Origin: Canna indica
Lineage: Eukaryota > Streptophyta > Magnoliopsida > Zingiberales > Cannaceae
Reading direction: 5' to 3'
Length of the DNA stretch: 64,000 bases
Assembly: GCA_034359265.1 (NCBI GenBank)
Contig: CP136896.1
Location: forward strand, 5,735,501 to 5,799,500
This document shows, piece after piece, positions 1 through 13,456 of this stretch (within the stretch, counting starts at the first letter, position 1; each line of letters starts with the position of its first letter). The notes under the pieces were generated by a model, which saw only the letters and a list, made by a program, of their open reading frames with translations, searched no databases and was not told the origin of the DNA. The position numbers were made by a program, and so were the translations under genes.

Positions 1-599
1 ATCACTAGCTCTGCATTACTGATTAATACAAAGCACATTTAATTCATTGATACATATATATATGTTTATATATCTTTGCTATATATATGTATTTATAGGC
101 TAGGTAGCTTAATTGATTGCGGCTGTTGGGACAAGGAAGAGTAATGAGTTATCTTTCTGCAAGAAACAAAACTAGGGTTCCAAATCATAGAGTTCAATAA
201 TTGTAGTGAAATAAATATATATATATGGTCTGGCCTCTCAAACTTCCCCACACACAAGAACAGTACTGGTTGAGAAGGACGCAGGACCCGACGTCTGCCA
301 AAAACATGTCTATTACCTAATTTGGCCTTTGCTATCTGTGTCTGTTTTAGTGCTTTGGTTGCAGGCTAAGGCGTGGGCAATATGGACTTTGAACAAGGCT
401 TCCATGATTGAGATTGATCACCTTCAACTCCGTCGAGTTTGGTTGTCTGCTTTGTTAGCTGCTTATATATATATATGTATATATACCAGCCTTATATATC
501 AATGGTAAAATGGTTTAATTTTGTTTCAAGTTCTACTTTATTACATACTATATACGCAGATGAATTAAATACATACTGTGGAGAATTATTTCCTGAAAG

Positions 600-631
<32 letters not shown>

Positions 632-3420
632 CATTGAATTCAATTCCATTAATTATTAGCTTGCTGCAAGATCTCTTCTCTTACTTGTGTTGTTTTAATT
701 TGGTCGATCTTGCTAATTTAGGCTTTGTTGCTGTTAGGGAAGAAGCAACAGTCATGTACTGCAACATGCATATATTCAAAGTTCACATGCATATTTGAAA
801 CAGTAGACAAAAAGGAAATGATACATATATACACTTGAGAGATCAAGTACAACTACACGTGATTCAACACGTACATGTAGGAATTGATTCAACAAGTAAC
901 ATATATTCAAAGTTTAATATGGAGCCTTACATGATTATAATTCACTATTACAATTGATCCCTTTGTCACTCTCATTACTTGACAAGACCCTCTTATTTTA
1001 TAAGAGAGGAAATTAATTATGATAAAACTAGCCATACGGCAAGTTTTCAAACATATGTGAAAATACACACCCAATAAGTGAAAAAAATGATATGAGTAGT
1101 CTATTCCTAAATATTTTATGAAAGGGTAAACATGAGCTTTGATGATTGAACGTGAGAGATGAGTGGATGAATATGAATTTGTGGTTATAAATTCATATTA
1201 ATTTGTTCATTCATTGTCCATATTCACTAATTTTGTACTCATGTTTACTCTTTCATATGTTATGTGTGGAGGGATATATGACTTATCGTAGAAGTTGCAC
1301 TCCCCAATAAGTGAATAAGGCTCTTTAGCAATTTGAATTGCATTGAAGTACTTGATGTAATAGCTAGAGTACGTACCCTAAATTCTCTCTTTAACTCGAC
1401 TCGCCTGATTATGGTGAATATGTAGCTTTCCTTGCCTTCCAAGTGATCTCAACTTACAAGGGATTTTCCTAAATGTGTCATTATATATACTCAGCACAAA
1501 CCTTGACTCGTAAATAGAAATCAAGTTTTAGAGTCAAATAAATTAAGTAACTATATAGTTGTGGTTTTTATAAATTTTTAGATGCTAATTTGGAACTAAT
1601 TTTGTGTTTACTAATTTACAAATGTGAAGATTTAAAAATAAAATCTAATTTGTCTATAATTTTGTATTTCTGTAAGTCGATTATATTATAGTGATATTTT
1701 AAATGTACTCGCTTTCAAAAATATAACTTAAAATGAGTGCTTTGAGATGCGGTTATAGACAAATGTGTGTTGATTAATTAGGCGTTATCCCACAAATTAA
1801 GATTGCTGTGTCCAAGTAACTTATGATCCTCCTATCTTTAAAAAGTTTATACATATAATATATAAATGACTCTTCGTACAAAATCTCTAATTAACTGGAA
1901 CATTACATTAGTCTCACAAAGTTGTCAACTAGAATGGATTAATCTTATTATTGAAACCATCAATTATCATCCAGTATAAGAAGGAGAATATGGGTAATTA
2001 ATGATAGACTACCTTAAACGAAACCCTCACAAAACAATAATTCTAACCCTTTTATTGCCGCCCCTACATGAAACTAATTAATTAATCTTTCAATCATTTC
2101 CACAAGTACTTATACAAAGCTCAAACCTAAATGCCTTAATTTGGTTCTCTAACTTCAGCATCATATAGTGAAATTCTTGCTTGTTTTTTTTTCTTCTCTT
2201 TTTTTTTCCCCACAAACACTAGTTCTTTGTATCTTTTGGTAATTATACAAATAAATACAGATCAAATATATATAATATCCTAGGGTTATACATTCTCTAA
2301 CACGCATGTCTGAGATTTAATTTAATCTTTCTGTCCCCTGTCTGCATAGGTATTTATAGAGCTGGAGTGTAGAAGAGATCGAGTACAGTAATTAACTTCA
2401 AGTTCCAAAGGAAAACTTGAAGCTCGAGTATAAACTTGCATGACAGCTAGCTAGCTGTACGCTCGAGATCGATTAAAAGGATGGACAGTTTGGACAATTT
2501 GGCAGTGACCTCTCCATTATTTGATGCATGATTTTCGTCTCCATCAAGGCACTGTTCATTTATCATCCTCATCTCTCATGAGAATAATAATCTTCTCATG
2601 CACACACATGTTGACAGCAGAAGTGAAGGACACCGGTTTAATTCTTGACAGATTCTTTCCTACCTTAAACTAGAAGTAAGCAGGACAATTAATATTTTTT
2701 TAGTCCGACCATCTATATAGCAGAGTGCCAGAGTGAGGCCCAGTTTTCTATCCATGCAATTAATATTATTTTTTTTATCCCTGTTGCTTCCTCTGTAGAA
2801 CATTAAGGGACATTCATCTGCATCTTAACTAACTTTGACGCATGATATCATAGTATATACATGGTAATATATATAAATGAATAATTAATACATTGTAGAG
2901 TTTAATTATATATTGATGGCCGTGCTAATAATTAGTGGACTGCCCCCACCCACGTACGTCATCTTTCTGAAGTTTAATTTATCCAATCATTCACGATATG
3001 GTACTGATGAGGATGCCGCATGATATTTGTTGATGCTGCTTGAATTAGATATATGGCAACCTTAAATCTCTTCATTTAATTAACTCTTATGTGTATATGT
3101 TTAATTATTTAATCGATCAATTATATATATGGCACATCAAGTGGGGCAACCTATGTAAAATTGATGAATGTAATAAATAATCAACTAACCTGGTATATAT
3201 CTCTCTCTGATATATTGGAGATTTCTTGTAGCCATGGATATCTTGGCAAGTTCTTGTTGCATAAGCATCGATGAGGACCCCTAGATAGCTAGCATCTTCC
3301 CGGAGATTATGACCGCTGTGCACGCCTTCTTTGCCGATATGACAGGGATTATGATATTAAATAGTAAAGGCTGCTTTCATGACCTAACCAGCTTTAACTT
3401 GATAGCCTCTCCCTCTCCTT
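1..3420. other. AT-rich intergenic flank upstream of NAC gene
   Basis: No gene is supported here. Short ORFs are low-complexity, for example one driven by a TA microsatellite near 600-630. TA-rich runs also occur near 463-485. The proximal part before 3420 is presumably regulatory for the NAC gene, but I cannot name individual sites. Confidence 0.6.
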
Positions 3421-3430
3421 CTCTATAAGT
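3421..3430 (+). promoter_or_regulatory. TATA-like box of the NAC gene
   Basis: TCTATAAGTA lies about 145 bp upstream of the NAC start codon, followed by a pyrimidine-rich leader. The spacing fits a TATA box with a leader of roughly 110-120 bases. This is inferred from position and consensus only. Confidence 0.4.
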
Positions 3431-3569
3431 ACCCACAAATCTTAGAGACCATGCTTTTAATTTAAGCCTTGGTTTCTTCCTTTTCATAAGACTGCAACCT
3501 AGTTCATTTTCCTTCAACACCTTCATATTTTCCTCTACTATATTTCGCCTGCAGTCGATCCAGATCGAG

Positions 3570-4039
3570 ATGGGACTAAGGGACATTGAGTCGACCCTCC
3601 CGCCGGGGTTCCGGTTCTACCCGAGCGACGAGGAGCTGGTCTGCCACTACCTGCAGAAGAAGGTAGCTAATGAGAGGGTCTCTGAAGGAACCATGGTGGA
3701 GGTGGATTTGCACACTCGCGAGCCATGGGAGCTTCCAGGTTTCATAATAATTTATTTTGCCTTTAAATTTATATAAGTTGCACATGTAATTCTTTTCTTT
3801 TAATTACATAGGATCAGATACATATGCATGCATGTGGCCAGAGTTCCTGATTTAATTAGTATTTGACAGAACTAATGCTGTTGCTTGGTAGTCATCCAGG
3901 GCTTTAGATCTTTTAATTATCTGGAAAGAGTGTCATGTGAATGTTATATTGAAGCATTGCAGACAAGTGTAAAAATGAACAGGACACTTCTTTTCATCTT
4001 TTTCTATTTTTTTGGAACACAGACAAATTCAGTTTCAGG

Positions 4040-4080
<41 letters not shown>

Positions 4081-4103
4081 AGCTGTGTGCGTACATCGTA
4101 TAC

Positions 4104-4141
<38 letters not shown>

Positions 4142-5468
4142 CGTACTTATACTTCTGTAAGAAATAGTAATTATATTTTGAGATAAAGGTGACCAGGTAA
4201 ACCTTTCATTACTGACACCATCTTCAAGTATATATGTGTCTATATAATTGGATGTTTGGTCCTTTTTGTTAGCTCACTATTAATATATTTTTTAAAACTT
4301 AATTTGGCATATATATGCCCTCAAGCAAAGGTAGTTAATTAATTACCTGGTGAAGATAAAACTATGCCAAATTTGCACCAATTGGAGCCTTTCATCTACG
4401 TCCCTTTTAAGTGAATAAGTCAAGAAACAATTATGGTTGCTTGCGGGAAGAAAATTCCACGTCTAGTTTGTCTTAATCGCCTTAATGATAATGAATAGTC
4501 CAACCCAGTCAATTATTTACTAAACTTCATGCTGTACATACTACATACATTTTGCCGCATGCGTACTCTTGTATTTAATCTATTTCTCCTTGCAAACAAG
4601 CAAACTGATACATAGTTTAATTACAATAATAATCTCAGATGTCGCAAAGCTGAGCGCAAACGAGTGGTACTTCTTCAGCTTCCGTGACCGGAAATACGCC
4701 ACGGGTTCGCGCACGAATCGAGCAACGAGGTCCGGCTACTGGAAAGCAACCGGCAAAGACCGCACAGTTTACGAGCCCAGAACCCATGCGGTGGTGGGCA
4801 TGAGGAAGACGCTCGTCTTCTACAGCGGCCGAGCTCCGAATGGCTTGAAGACCAACTGGGTCATGCACGAGTTCAGACTCGAGTCGTCCCCTCACTCTCC
4901 CCCCAAGGTAGTAATAATTCATTCATAATTAATCAAAAGGATAACTTATGCAGGAAGCAAACGCGTTCATGATGTGAATTTGTCTGGATCTTGTGCAATA
5001 ATATTCTCAAGGGATTTGACTGGATTCGCGGTGGCATGCATGCAGGAAGACTGGGTGCTGTGTAGAGTGTTTCACAAGAAGAAGGGGGAGTCGATGAGCA
5101 GCAGCAGCTTTGAGAATGATCAAGATAATTACACGAACAACTTGTCGTCATATTTGGAAGCATCTGCTGCGGCTGGCCATGGTGGTCATCAAATGTATGG
5201 TGCAGGTGGTCAGGGATGCGCGTACGAGCAGATGTGCTCGTCGTTCGCGGTGGCACATGATCAGCAGCAGCAGGAGGAGGAGGAGGAGGGCAACAGCTTG
5301 CTTAATTTGGCAGCGTTGCAATACAACTTCCTGGGATTTCCGGCGGATGAGATGGACAGCGCGAGAGCGGGTGCAGGTGGGGAAGACTACGGAATGATGA
5401 TGCACATGGACGACCACGATGATTTGCTGGCAAATCTGGGGGGTGGGAAGGATCAGCTCTTCTTCTAA
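3570..5468 (+). CDS. NAC domain transcription factor, NAC21/22-like
   Basis: Three exons, 3570-3738, 4639-4907 and 5046-5468, all with GT-AG junctions, join in frame to a 286-aa nuclear DNA-binding protein. The N-terminal NAC domain fills about residues 8-160. Subdomain A reads [19 protein letters not shown], exon 2 carries [20 protein letters not shown], then [24 protein letters not shown] and WVMHEFRL, and exon 3 opens with [13 protein letters not shown]. The intron positions inside the NAC domain are the usual ones for this family. The C-terminal half is variable, with Ser-, Gln/Glu- and Asp-rich stretches, as expected of a transactivation region. The start is chosen because [14 protein letters not shown] matches the usual N-terminus of the NAC21/22-like subgroup. 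I saw no miR164 target-like site in the C-terminal coding part. The specific biological role cannot be read from the sequence. Confidence 0.95.
4041..4137. repeat. (GA)n and (TA)n microsatellites in NAC intron 1
   Basis: A GA dinucleotide tract at about 4041-4077 is followed by a TA tract at about 4108-4137, both inside the 900-bp first intron. They are likely polymorphic in length. They also create a spurious ORF ending in an Arg-Glu repeat. Confidence 0.9.
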
Positions 5469-5932
5469 CGTTGGTTAATTATTACCATGCAACACGTACT
5501 ACTTGATTATTCATTTATTTGCTTTCTACTTTATTTCTAGCTGATAATTGTTCAAACACAAGTGATAGCAGGCCATATATGCATATATTAATAATTAATT
5601 AATGTATAAGTTTATATATATATCATTGATGTGCATGGGAATCTCTGTACTTGATTAATTACTTGATGGTTGTATACAGGACATTTGACTATATATATAT
5701 TAGCACGATTCAATATTGATTATCTCAGTAGGTCGTCCTTGTAGACAAGTTATTAATGTTGCATATAAAGGAATCAAATTTTCAGTGATAATAATGACTA
5801 TCTACGGTGTTAATTTTGAAGAGTCTAGCTAAAAATAAATAAAATAAAATTGATTGATATATACTGAATACAGAAGATAGAGACTTTTGCATCTCCTATT
5901 CTATCCATAGTTATACAGGATGATAAATCTAT
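5469..5932. other. 3' flank of the NAC gene
   Basis: AT-rich sequence after the NAC stop codon, with several AATAAT/AATAAA-like stretches that could serve for polyadenylation. I see no gene or repeat structure. Confidence 0.5.
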
Positions 5933-5940
5933 TTTATTAC

Positions 5941-6421
5941 TAGGGGTGTGTATGGATACCAGGTAGATTCGGAATTGGTTGGAGTCTATTCAATTAGTTA
6001 GGTTTTAGATAGACCCGATTAAATTCGAATAGGGCCCGGGACAAAAATTAAGAAACTGATTAAAATTGGTTCTGATTTCGAGTCAACACATCGGGTACCT
6101 AAAATCGGAACCGATACCCGAAAATTGTACTTTGGAACCTGTTGGAACATGTACCTTGGAACCTTAAATGTACAAATTCCAACAAGGTATTCGAAACTTG
6201 TACACTATAACTTGTAAATGAAAAGGTTTCAACATAATACTCGGAATCAAAATCGAAATCGAAACTAGAATCAAAATTGGAACCTACATGTGGTTTCAAG
6301 TAGGGTCCCGTTCCAAGTTCCAACACGATAGGTCTGGTTCCAAAATCTAGGAATCGGTCCTATACAAGGTAGGATCCGTGTATCATAAAAAATATAAGAT
6401 ATCCGGACCCACTCACTCATA
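5941..6421. mobile_element. hAT-like non-autonomous element, TSD TTTATTAC
   Basis: A 481-bp element flanked by perfect 8-bp direct repeats TTTATTAC at 5933-5940 and 6422-6429. It starts TAGGGGTGTG and ends in a degenerate complement. The interior is rich in GGAACC/GGTTCC-like subterminal repeats and has no credible coding sequence. The same family recurs at 40062-41493. Confidence 0.8.
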
Positions 6422-6429
6422 TTTATTAC

Positions 6430-7085
6430 ACTAAAATTAAATCAAATAAAAATTTGAGGGGTTAATATATAAAGCACCCTATTGCCTACTTAATTATAAT
6501 GCTCCATGTCTTTTACTCACACACCAATTAAAAAGATAATTTCCCCCTAGAAATAATGGCCACGTGGACACTACTACATCAAATGAATGAGTGTAAAAAC
6601 TGCATGAGAAATAAATAAAGAAGCCAATTGTTTGAAGAGGTAGTAGTTGATGATAACATCTTGTGTATTACCTAAAGATCTACGATATAAATCCTAACTA
6701 GTATGATTAGTTAGGAAGAGATGCAGGGAAGTTGTGCCATGTACTATCACATCAATTCATTGACCCTTTTTATCTTCTCGTAATTGTCTTTATATATTAA
6801 TTACATATATTATTTAGGATAGATATACATGTAAATCTAATTATGCATGGCTTTAGTTGTGAAGAAGTATATATATATTAATTGAACGTATAAAAATAAA
6901 AGGTGAAAGTGAACATGACAATAATAATAATTATTATTATTAAATAAATATATGCATACTGTTATCAGGTTGGTTAGAATTGAAATTTGGTAGACATTAC
7001 AAAATGAAATCTGTATATGAAAAAGTAGGCTTTGTCGACTTCCATTTCAATGTATATGCAAATTAATTATCTTGGAATTTATTCT
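6430..7085. other. AT-rich intergenic, nothing recognised
   Basis: Low-complexity AT-rich DNA with short TA and TAA tracts (for example near 6920-6945). No gene, RNA or transposon end was identified. Confidence 0.5.
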
Positions 7086-7089
7086 TAAT

Positions 7090-7500
7090 TGCCTGAAGCC
7101 GGGAGGGACCTACAAAGATATGCTGACGCTTAAGTAAAAAAGAATCTCAGGCACGAGTATGAAAAATAAAATCGAAAGTTGAATCATTTATCTGGTGTGT
7201 ATCGTATTTGTATATAGTGTAGGATAATGAATGTTTGGCGATAATATATACCTCTCTGATTCTCGTGAGGATGTGCTTAGAATATGTCGAGGATAATCCC
7301 AAAGGTGTCGGGTTCATAATTGACGAATCTCTTATAATTAATGAGGATGTAAATGTCATTGTATATATGGTCGACAGATGGAGCCCCCAGGCTTAGTAGT
7401 GTCTGATTCGACTTGAGTCTGGCTCATGTGTGCGAGCACTTCTGGGCCTGATCCGGTCGGGTCCAAAGTGCTAGTCTAGTCCAGAATTTATGATTTAATT
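7090..7500. repeat. Possible LTR-retrotransposon fragment
   Basis: The stretch opens with GGGAGGGACCTACAAAG and GACGCTTAAG and continues with moderately GC-rich text. It resembles the LTR or leader of plant gypsy-type elements. No LTR pair, primer site or coding domain is visible, so the assignment is weak. Confidence 0.25.
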
Positions 7501-8537
7501 AATGTTTTCATGGAAAAGAATTAATTGATCAAATCAATCTTTCTAAAAAATCAATTAAGGAATAATCAATTTTCTTTAAAAACAACTGTATATTAATCTA
7601 ATATTTTCATTAAATAAAATGCCAAATATTATTTTCTCCCCCTAAAGTTTATAGGATGGGTACCAAAGGAGTACATGCATATGGCTTGAGATATCCATCT
7701 CGAGGAAAGAGATAAGTTCACTTGGCAAATTTGAAGGCCATGATTGGTGAGTGCCGGATTTGTAATCTAGCATGCAAATTATATGGCTCCATATCGATCT
7801 ACCATCTTAAATTTTAATTTTTCATTAACACATATATACACACACCACACCAAAGTGATGATGAATTTGCAAGATGTAATTATGCAAATTCACCCTTCCC
7901 CACCTTCACATGCAAGTCGATGCATGCGACTTTCCAAGCTTCTTTTGCATGTGTCGTAACTCACAAGTATGTGTTGTCACTAGTCATTCACCAACCCATT
8001 TCCAAGGCCAGCTTGTCATCGTAGAACTGATGAGGTGTGCATGCTCTCGCCACCTTTCTCATCTCCATCAAGGAGGAATCTTTCTACTTCCAGCTTCCAG
8101 CTTCCTTCCTGCTTAATCAAATCATTACGCTCTTTGGGTTAACCACAAGTGAACTCTATGTGTTCAACCTTCTAATTTCTCTACAGTACTCCACTTCAAA
8201 GGTACAGCACTCTATGTCTTGTAATTTAATTAGGTTTACTTTCAGATGCTCCTCCAGGCACGTAGATTGTAAATGTACTTGCCCTCTTCTTTTGGGTGAA
8301 AGTAATGGTTGTCTGCATAAAAGCATGGCGCAGGGCCGAGATGAGGAACAGCATATTATCACGTCTCCAGTCTCCCCATTTGTACTCAGTCACATTAATG
8401 GATCTAGCTTCTCCCCATTCATAACCATGTCTTTTTGATTTCATGCTTAGCTTGTCTTATTTTGTAGTTTTTGTGTCATTTGCCCTTCCTCTATATAATT
8501 AACGTTTATTTGTAGTACAAAAATAATTTTGTCAATT
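7500..8537. other. Intergenic, short unassigned ORFs
   Basis: Contains an unrecognised 133-codon ORF at 8037-8438 and overlapping short ORFs on both strands. None has a recognisable domain or gene structure. I do not call a gene. Confidence 0.4.
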
Positions 8538-8630
8538 ATGAGTAGCATAGTTGGTGACAACATCTTAAATATTTTTTAGAAATTTTGGATTCAAACTCTA
8601 GTATATATTATCTTTGCTAAAAAAATGTTG
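8538..8630 (+). mobile_element. tRNA-derived SINE copy 1
   Basis: AGCATAGTTGGTGACAACAT resembles a tRNA A box. About 45 bases on, GGATTCAAACTC resembles a B box. A 3' tail ATCTTTGCTAAAAAAA follows. The order and spacing match a plant tRNA-derived SINE, and a second copy with the same layout lies 80 bp downstream. Confidence 0.55.
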
Positions 8631-8706
8631 ACTTTGTTGTAGAGTTGGGTTTTTAACTTATGTCGATGTTTCAAAAGTCTAACAATTAATACATTTTGTG
8701 CCAACT

Positions 8707-8826
8707 GTGGCCTGTGGGTCAGTTGGTGGCAACATACAATATATTGCATAGAGATTTAGGATCAATTCGAACCCTAGTATGATCACATATTATGACTTTC
8801 TATCTTTGTTAAATAAAAAAAAATAT
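8707..8826 (+). mobile_element. tRNA-derived SINE copy 2
   Basis: GTGGGTCAGTTGGTGGCAAC (A-box-like), then GATCAATTCGAACCCTAGTA (B-box-like), then a tail CTATCTTTGTTAAATAAAAA. It shares the GACAACAT/GCAACAT, CTAGTAT and TATCTTTG(C/T)TAA blocks with copy 1, so both belong to one SINE family. Internal Pol III promoters are expected from the family; activity is unknown. Confidence 0.65.
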
Positions 8827-8829
8827 TAA

Positions 8830-10041
8830 TCAATTAATTTTGTGCATTAATTAATTAATGGATCATCAATATGGTGTTATATTATATGTTGTTATAATTA
8901 GCATAGTAATAAGTGGAGGGTATATGTATTAGTTATTTTAAATGTATTTCTTCAAAAGGAGATGAACTAAACAAGATATAGAAAGTTAATGTATACAACA
9001 AGTTAGAATTCACATGTTTTTGACATTTCTCATAAAGTCCATAATTAATTAGCTAAGTTAATTTTAAAAATGTATATATAACTTATCTTCTTGCAAAAAC
9101 TTACTTCCTCGTGTGAATCAAACAACCACGGCTTTTGCTATACATAACATGAATATGACCGATGATTTCAACAATATAAATCATGCATACTTGGTCGCAT
9201 ACTTGGTTGTCACATATTTAGTTGGGGTTGGAAAACTTATCCAACTTGATCTCAAGCTTTGTTGCATACTTGGTTGTCGCATATTTAGTTGCTACGTACA
9301 ACCATGACTTTATGCAATAATTTCATCCATCATGACTAATTTATATTCTTGTCGCGATTTAGTATTAGCAAGTTAATCGCATTCCTATCAATATTAATTA
9401 CATAATTTTTAAAAGTTAAACTATTTCATTAGTTACAATTTGATCAATTTTCGTATAAGTAGAGAGAGTTAATAACTTGTAGGTTAGGATAACAAATCAG
9501 ATCTAATAGAAGTAGGAAATATTAAGAGAGAGAGGGAGAGAGAGGGTCACTTGAACTTCACAAGATGACAAAATTAATCAAGTAGATCCCACACTTAGTT
9601 ATGTCTTTTATTTGTCATGGAAAAATATAAATAAAGCCTAGATCAAGATGAATGACTTAATTATGGAGACAATTTATAGTTAGAGTCCACAGTGAAGTAT
9701 GGATAAATTAATTCCAAACGCAATGGCTTGATTAGCAAAAAGAACACATCAACCAACATGTAAGTTAATTTGTCCATAGTGATTAATCATCCATCACGCT
9801 GATGTTGATTATTTTATATATTTATATTTCCTAAGGATATGTGAGAAATTAATGCCCTAATTAATTAATTAATTAATTATGCCTAGCCTTGCATATATTT
9901 AATTAATTATATGATTTGTATTTGAAGATGTGTGCATATAGATAGTTTAAGGCACAGTTATAGGAGTAGGACATGTTCAAATAAGTCAATTTCATGCATT
10001 TATTGTGTGAAAATTAAGACAGATGTGATTATACAAATTAA
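8830..10041. other. AT-rich intergenic with a short direct duplication
   Basis: No gene. CATACTTGGTTGTC-CATATTTAGTTG-type phrases are repeated between 9185 and 9300, producing a small unconvincing ORF. A GA-rich tract lies near 9525-9545 and a TTAA-repeat tract near 9860-9880. Confidence 0.5.
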
Positions 10042-11358
10042 AGGGGCGTTTGGTTGCATGCAATTACAAATGCAGTAAAAAATATTTGCATGCAAAAATA
10101 GATGCTCGCGAATACAATTTGCAACTTACTATTTGGTTGCCCGCAAGTAGAGTTGCAACTTCTATTTGCAAGTATTTGATTGACCGCAAATGAAAATTAC
10201 AATTACACTTGCAACTTGCATCTTTGTATCTAGATCTAGTAATTTTGTCACGATCTGATATAAAGGTGGCAATTTTCGGCCCGACCGGATAGCCCGACCC
10301 AACTTAGCACGAAAAAATCGAGTTCGGACCGGTTATCGGGCTAGCCCGATAAGGGCAATCCCTTATCGTGCTTGGTCGAGCCAAGTGTTATCGGGCCACC
10401 CTGGCCCGTAAACACTTTGGATCGATATTAGCGGATTTAAAATTTGTTAATTATCGGGATTAAACCCGATTTTAAATATTTTTTAGTGGTACAGGGCTAA
10501 ATGGGCTGGGCCGTGCCGACCCATTATTTTTGGTGTCATACCAAGTTGGTGTTTTCGGGCTGAGTCGGGCACGAACTTTTTCGGACTGAGTCGGGCACGA
10601 ACTTTTTCGGGCCGGGTCGGGCAAACATGATTTTTTTCAGGCCAAGCGAGCCGGGCACCAATTTTTTCGAGTCGGGTCGGGCTTGAATTTTTTCGGGCAC
10701 GAAATTTTCTGAGCTCAGCCAGGTCAGGCCGGGCGTGAATTTTTTTGGACTGAGTCGGGTCAGGCTGAAAACTTAGACCCAACATGATTTGCCAGACCTA
10801 ATCTGGTAACTCGACACGATAAAATCATGATTAGGAAACCCATTATCGTGTTAGGCCTGGGGATGTAGGTTTGACCCCACCTTATAACCCGAGACCGGCC
10901 CGATCCCGAAGCGGCGACCCTGTTCCGGGCTGGGTTAAAATATGTTTTACATTATTTAATTATTTATCAAAAGAAATTAATAATTTTTAAGTTTTGTATA
11001 ATATTGAAAATATGTTAAAAAATCTATCAAACGATATTAGATCTAAAATTTGACACTACCATCGCGTTCAGTACGCCAAAACCTACAACTTTGATATTTA
11101 CCATGTCTCCATTTGATGACTCTAAGTCGCAAAAATTAATTATTTTTTAGTACTTAAATTATTGTATTTGTAGTCTGCAATTTTGTATTGCGGGTTTTTT
11201 GGGTTGCAATTCTATTTGTGACCGTAAATAATATTAGAAATACAAATTGCAACTAGTAAATGATGAAAAATACTTTTACAGTCAACCAAATAAATTTATT
11301 GTTTAATACTGCAACTAGAGTTTGCAGTATTTGCACTTGTGAGCAACCAAATGCTCCA
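10042..11358. mobile_element. PIF/Harbinger-like element, TSD TAA
   Basis: The left end reads GGGGCGTTTGGTTGC. The right end is the complement of GGAGCATTTGGTTGC. Each end is flanked by TAA (10039-10041 and 11359-11361). The terminal motif and 3-bp TAA duplication fit PIF/Harbinger or Tourist elements. No transposase is present. A GC-rich hAT-like repeat is nested inside. The right end coincides with the left boundary of duplicated block A. Confidence 0.65.
10262..10960. repeat. Nested GC-rich hAT-like repeat (one end seen)
   Basis: Starts TAAAGGTGGCAATTTTCGG, similar to the hAT end at 16345. The body consists of imperfect direct repeats of CGGGC-, TTTTTTCGGGC- and GAGTCGGG-type phrases. I could not find a matching right end or an 8-bp duplication. 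The minus-strand ORF inside it comes from the repeats. Confidence 0.4.
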
Positions 11359-13456
11359 TAAATGTTAATGATCTTAATAATTTCAATAAGATCTTTAATT
11401 AAATTAAATTATGCACAACTTTAATTAATTAATTATATATACCTACGTGTGTGTGTCTGCCAAATAAATCAACGAGAGCTTTAATTAATTAATTAAATTA
11501 TGCACAACTTTAGAACAAATTAAGGTCTATATATATATTGAAGATGAAAATATTTATGCATATTTAGTTAAATGATTGATTAAATATATTAAGTTAAGAG
11601 GAAAACTAATCTTGACATCTGTTAAATTAGTACTAAAATAGTTAAAATTAAAGTTTGAGTGAAATGCACAACGTACTATATATACATATCAGTAATAAGT
11701 TGAGCTAAAATTATTGAGAAATAAAAGACAATTAATGGGAACCCCACTGGAAACATTTTGTTGGATCAAGTACTCGGTCCCACTGCAATTATTTGATCAT
11801 GATCAGATCTAGTGTATATGTATTAGATTGATATATCGATCCTCAATTAGCCGAACGCAAAAACGTGATTGATTAATTTTGCAGCACGAAAGAGACAAAT
11901 CAACCACAAGCAAAATTTACTAAGTATATATATCTCAATGCATGTTTCACATAATGCATGCAGTGTACATATAATTTACATCAATTGAAGACTACTGTTG
12001 CAAAATGATGGTGATTCTGTCAAAAAGGATGATAGATTTGAAGCATATATATATCACATATATCTTTATATACACAGAACTTTTTGACTAGCTAGATAAT
12101 TAGAAATATTTGTGGTTGTCGATCAGTTGTCGCTTGATGCTACGTACACAGAGTCACAAAATTAAAGTGCAGGCATGCAGGCATTAATTGATATTGGAGT
12201 GATCCCCAAGTCTTGATTTTGCCTCCGTCTTGAAAACACATCTGAATGCATGAATTAAAGACTTGGATCTCTTCTTCCTTGTCTGTTTCACCTTTTTTGT
12301 TTCAGCAAGCCATCAATTTGGACACTCAATAAGTCTTCCTTCAACATATATAGATGAACATTAATGGCCTGCATGCATGTGTAGTCAAATGTGCAGACAC
12401 ACGTGTACGTACAATCTTTATTATACGTATGGTAATTGCATGGTCTTCCTACAAGCTTTTAGAACAGAATATAAGTAGCAGTAGTAGTGCAATTTGATTT
12501 TGTCGGCAAGAATTTATGCACGCGTTGACTGACTTCAATGCACAAGTCTAAAGTTGAATTTTAGTCGGCACGATATTTTCTCATTTGATAGCTCTGTTTA
12601 TATATATATATATATATAAATTAAGATGAATTATATGTGATAAAATCAACTTAAATCTCAATCCATTAATTACAGGTGAATTAATTCAAGCAGATTGGGC
12701 TCATTTTTTGTAGGCTCATGACATAATATATATATATATATTGAACATTAATTAAGGAGTTGGAGGGCCCATTTTAAATAATATGGGAGTTATAAGTAAA
12801 TCATAGGCATAGGTTGTATTTTTTAACAAATAAACCTTAGTATGAGCTTATTGGATCGATTAGTTTTCAGATGGGCTTACAATTAAAACCTGTATATGGG
12901 TCAAAATGATAGTTGTCATTCACTGTTATTTGGGCTGCAGGAAAAATGATAGATACATGTTGGTAAATTGCATTTATGTCTTCTCTATTTAAGGTAATTG
13001 GATATGTTTTTCTCTTATTTCAAAATGAAGGCCACTTAGATTAAAAAGAAATTAACGCCGGAAAAGTGAAAAATCCCTGTTCGACGAGCCCAAGATACAT
13101 CGAAGGAACACAGGAGGCACACGAGGCGCACGTGTTGAAGATCACATAGGCAATTAATGATGTTTCCTCCAATGGATAAAAGGAATTAAATGCAATGAAT
13201 ACGATGATGAACATATATATTGCGAGGAATTAATTCAGCAAAATATTTAAGAATATTTAATAACAAATTGATTTTAAAAAGGATGGTAATAAAAAAATAT
13301 TTTTATTAATAATTCGAAATATTGATTCATTTTGTCGACTAGTTTAATAGCTGAGGTTGTCGAATCTAAACCAACTACTTTCAGATAGCTTGTAGAACAT
13401 TCTATTCGACTATCTCTTCCTCTTCTTTTCACCTCTAAACCTTAGGCACTTCAAAC

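Noticed and set aside
439..798. 119-codon ORF on the plus strand
   Set aside because: Driven by a TA microsatellite giving a Tyr-Ile repeat; no domain and no gene context.
5046..5468. miR164 target site in the NAC transcript
   Set aside because: Looked for the usual GCACGTGCCCTGCTTCT-like core in the C-terminal coding region and did not find it.
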